Positions 62,967 through 64,000 of a stretch of DNA of 64,000 nt are shown piece after piece. The notes under the pieces were generated by a model. That model was not told where the DNA came from, did not search any database, and saw only the letters and a list, made by a program, of their open reading frames with translations. Source of the stretch: Gottfriedia luciferensis (GTDB lineage Bacteria > Bacillota > Bacilli > Bacillales > Bacillaceae_G); NCBI RefSeq assembly GCF_001712755.1, contig NZ_MDKC01000002.1:358037-422036 (forward strand). The letters run 5' to 3'. Numbering within the stretch: the first letter of the stretch is position 1; each line of letters starts with the position of its first letter. Position numbers and translations under genes: made by a program.

Positions 62967-63815
62967 GTGAAGGAAAAACTTTATACAATAGGTGAGGTAT
63001 CCAAATTAGTTAATATTTCGATTAAAGCACTCCGATATTATGATAAAATCAACTTATTTAAACCAGCGTATGTCGATCCAGATACGAATTATCGATATTA
63101 CAAAGATTCACAAATTCATCTTCTCGATTTAATCAAATCACTCAAATATATTGGTACACCATTAGAAGAGATGAAAGAAGTACAGGGGCTAAAAAGGGAT
63201 GAATTTTTCTCCTTTTTAACAGAACAAGAAGAAATTGTCAGAAAAAAAATAGATTCATTAATTGAGATTGAAAAAATCATTGCAAATGCAAAAAAGGGAT
63301 TGCAAAAACAGAATGATTATCCTCATTTTGGTGAAGTGTTTTTTTCGTACGAAGAAGAAATGCAAATCATACAAACGAAGGCAAATGGAATTGACCCGAA
63401 AAATATTTTAAATGCCTCATACAGTAAATTGAAGAAATTTGCTGCATCCACAGAAGGTTTTAGGAACTATGGTTACGGAGCCATTGTGCCATATAAGTCT
63501 TATACACATGTTAGTGAAGTAACCTATCAATATTTATTTACACCCGTTTTAACAAAAAAACAAACTACACTACTATTACCGGGTACAGAGGTTTCAACCA
63601 TCCCCAAAGGAAAATACATTTGCATTACTTATAAAAGCGTATCATCTGATGATTATTTTACAAACTTACAAAGACTTATTAATTATATAGATACACATCA
63701 AATAACGGTTAAAAGTGATATATATGAGTCATTAATACATAATAATTATTCACCGAATCAAAAAGAAGAATTTTTGATTGAAATGAGAGTATTAGTCGAT
63801 AATGAAAGCGAATAG
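62967..63815 (+). CDS. bmrR: MerR-family regulator BmrR
   Basis: 282 residues, like BmrR (278). The N-terminal HTH is YTIGEVSKLVNISIKALRYYDKINLF and the coiled coil dimer helix follows (about 80-115). The C-terminal half is the GyrI-like multidrug-binding domain (ENILNASYSKLKKF-like start; KGKYICITYKSVSSDDY). GTG 62967 has a near-perfect GGAGGTGA; GTG 62952 precedes it. It binds drugs and activates bmr. Confidence 0.9.
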   Translation: MKEKLYTIGEVSKLVNISIKALRYYDKINLFKPAYVDPDTNYRYYKDSQIHLLDLIKSLKYIGTPLEEMKEVQGLKRDEFFSFLTEQEEIVRKKIDSLIEIEKIIANAKKGLQKQNDYPHFGEVFFSYEEEMQIIQTKANGIDPKNILNASYSKLKKFAASTEGFRNYGYGAIVPYKSYTHVSEVTYQYLFTPVLTKKQTTLLLPGTEVSTIPKGKYICITYKSVSSDDYFTNLQRLINYIDTHQITVKSDIYESLIHNNYSPNQKEEFLIEMRVLVDNESE

Positions 63816-63854
63816 GTAAAAAATATGATACTTTAATGCTCATAGAGATTTTTT

Positions 63855-63882
63855 AAAGACTCCTTTAGGGGTCTTTTTTTAC
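63855..63882 (+). terminator. Rho-independent terminator of bmrR
   Basis: AAAGACTCC pairs with GGGGTCTTT around TTTA, followed by TTTTT. From here to the window end nothing else is seen. Confidence 0.85.
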
Positions 63883-64000
63883 TTTTATGATCCAAGCATA
63901 AATATATTTAATATACAAATTGAATTATTGAATAAAAAGGTAAACATTTATAAAAACATTAAACATTTGTATTCGGTGAATCAATTTATTTAATGTAATC

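Noticed and set aside
1..64000. CRISPR arrays, tRNA and rRNA genes
   Set aside because: No regularly spaced repeats, no CCA-type tRNA cloverleaf and no rRNA core sequences were noticed on either strand.

Overview
The window is AT-rich, has many strong Shine-Dalgarno sites (AGGAGG/GGAGGTGA types), frequent TTG and GTG starts, and families typical of spore-forming Bacillaceae: spore-coat transglutaminase Tgl, the YngK-type lipoprotein-like glycosidase, UgtP-type glucosyltransferase, YfiT-type DinB protein and a Bmr/BmrR drug-efflux pair. It is best read as a chromosomal segment of a low-GC Bacillus-like organism. I cannot fix the genus from sequence alone. No rRNA, tRNA or CRISPR array is visible.

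Layout. 1-3.6 kb: the tail of an unidentified membrane protein, a HipA-like kinase, a GyrI-like protein, a protein with an internal duplication and a DUF1992 protein. 3.7-9.3 kb: an AraC regulator and a sugar-catabolic operon (two Gfo/Idh/MocA dehydrogenases, two sugar-phosphate-isomerase-like proteins, one ThuA-like protein); the last gene is frameshifted. 9.7-11.0 kb: an intact IS3/IS150-type insertion sequence with a programmed -1 frameshift site, sitting immediately upstream of tgl. 12.4-17.1 kb: a LacI regulator and a pcp-pxpB-pxpA-pxpC module that releases and opens pyroglutamate. 17.2-25.7 kb: RNA modification and DNA repair genes (RluF-like synthase, YaiI/UPF0178, RecQ), YngK, and an unusual UvrA-like ATPase with a Cys-rich C-terminal extension.

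25.7-31.1 kb is the most accessory part: small ORFs, a plasmid-type DUF3967 protein, an ABC-2 exporter with a divergent TetR repressor and visible operators, gene remnants, and a complete type I toxin-antitoxin locus (35-codon hydrophobic toxin and a convergent antisense RNA with a consensus promoter). A decayed copy of the toxin promoter and leader lies 3.5 kb to the left.

31.1-41.1 kb: EamA exporter, FMN reductase, TRIC-type channel, serine hydrolase, then a co-oriented envelope cluster (PAP2 phosphatase, two-component system, DedA, a membrane protein with two H-X13-H heme-ligand-like pairs preceded by an 18-codon leader ORF, UgtP-like glucosyltransferase) and a convergent polysaccharide deacetylase. 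41.2-59.2 kb: mostly single housekeeping genes (short pyruvate kinase, DbpA-like helicase, deoD, gpmA, MATE pump, ppaC, GNATs, LysE), two pseudogene remnants, and a low-molecular-weight tyrosine phosphatase whose only sensible start is ATT. 59.5-63.8 kb: a luciferase-like monooxygenase, a cupredoxin, a small membrane protein whose ribosome site lies in a hairpin, and bmr-bmrR with a MerR-type 19-bp-spacer promoter.

The strongest candidate systems for follow-up are the type I toxin-antitoxin locus with its fossil copy, the UvrA-like protein, the duplicated-domain protein at 2.2 kb, and the leader-coupled heme-protein/lipid cluster at 35-41 kb.
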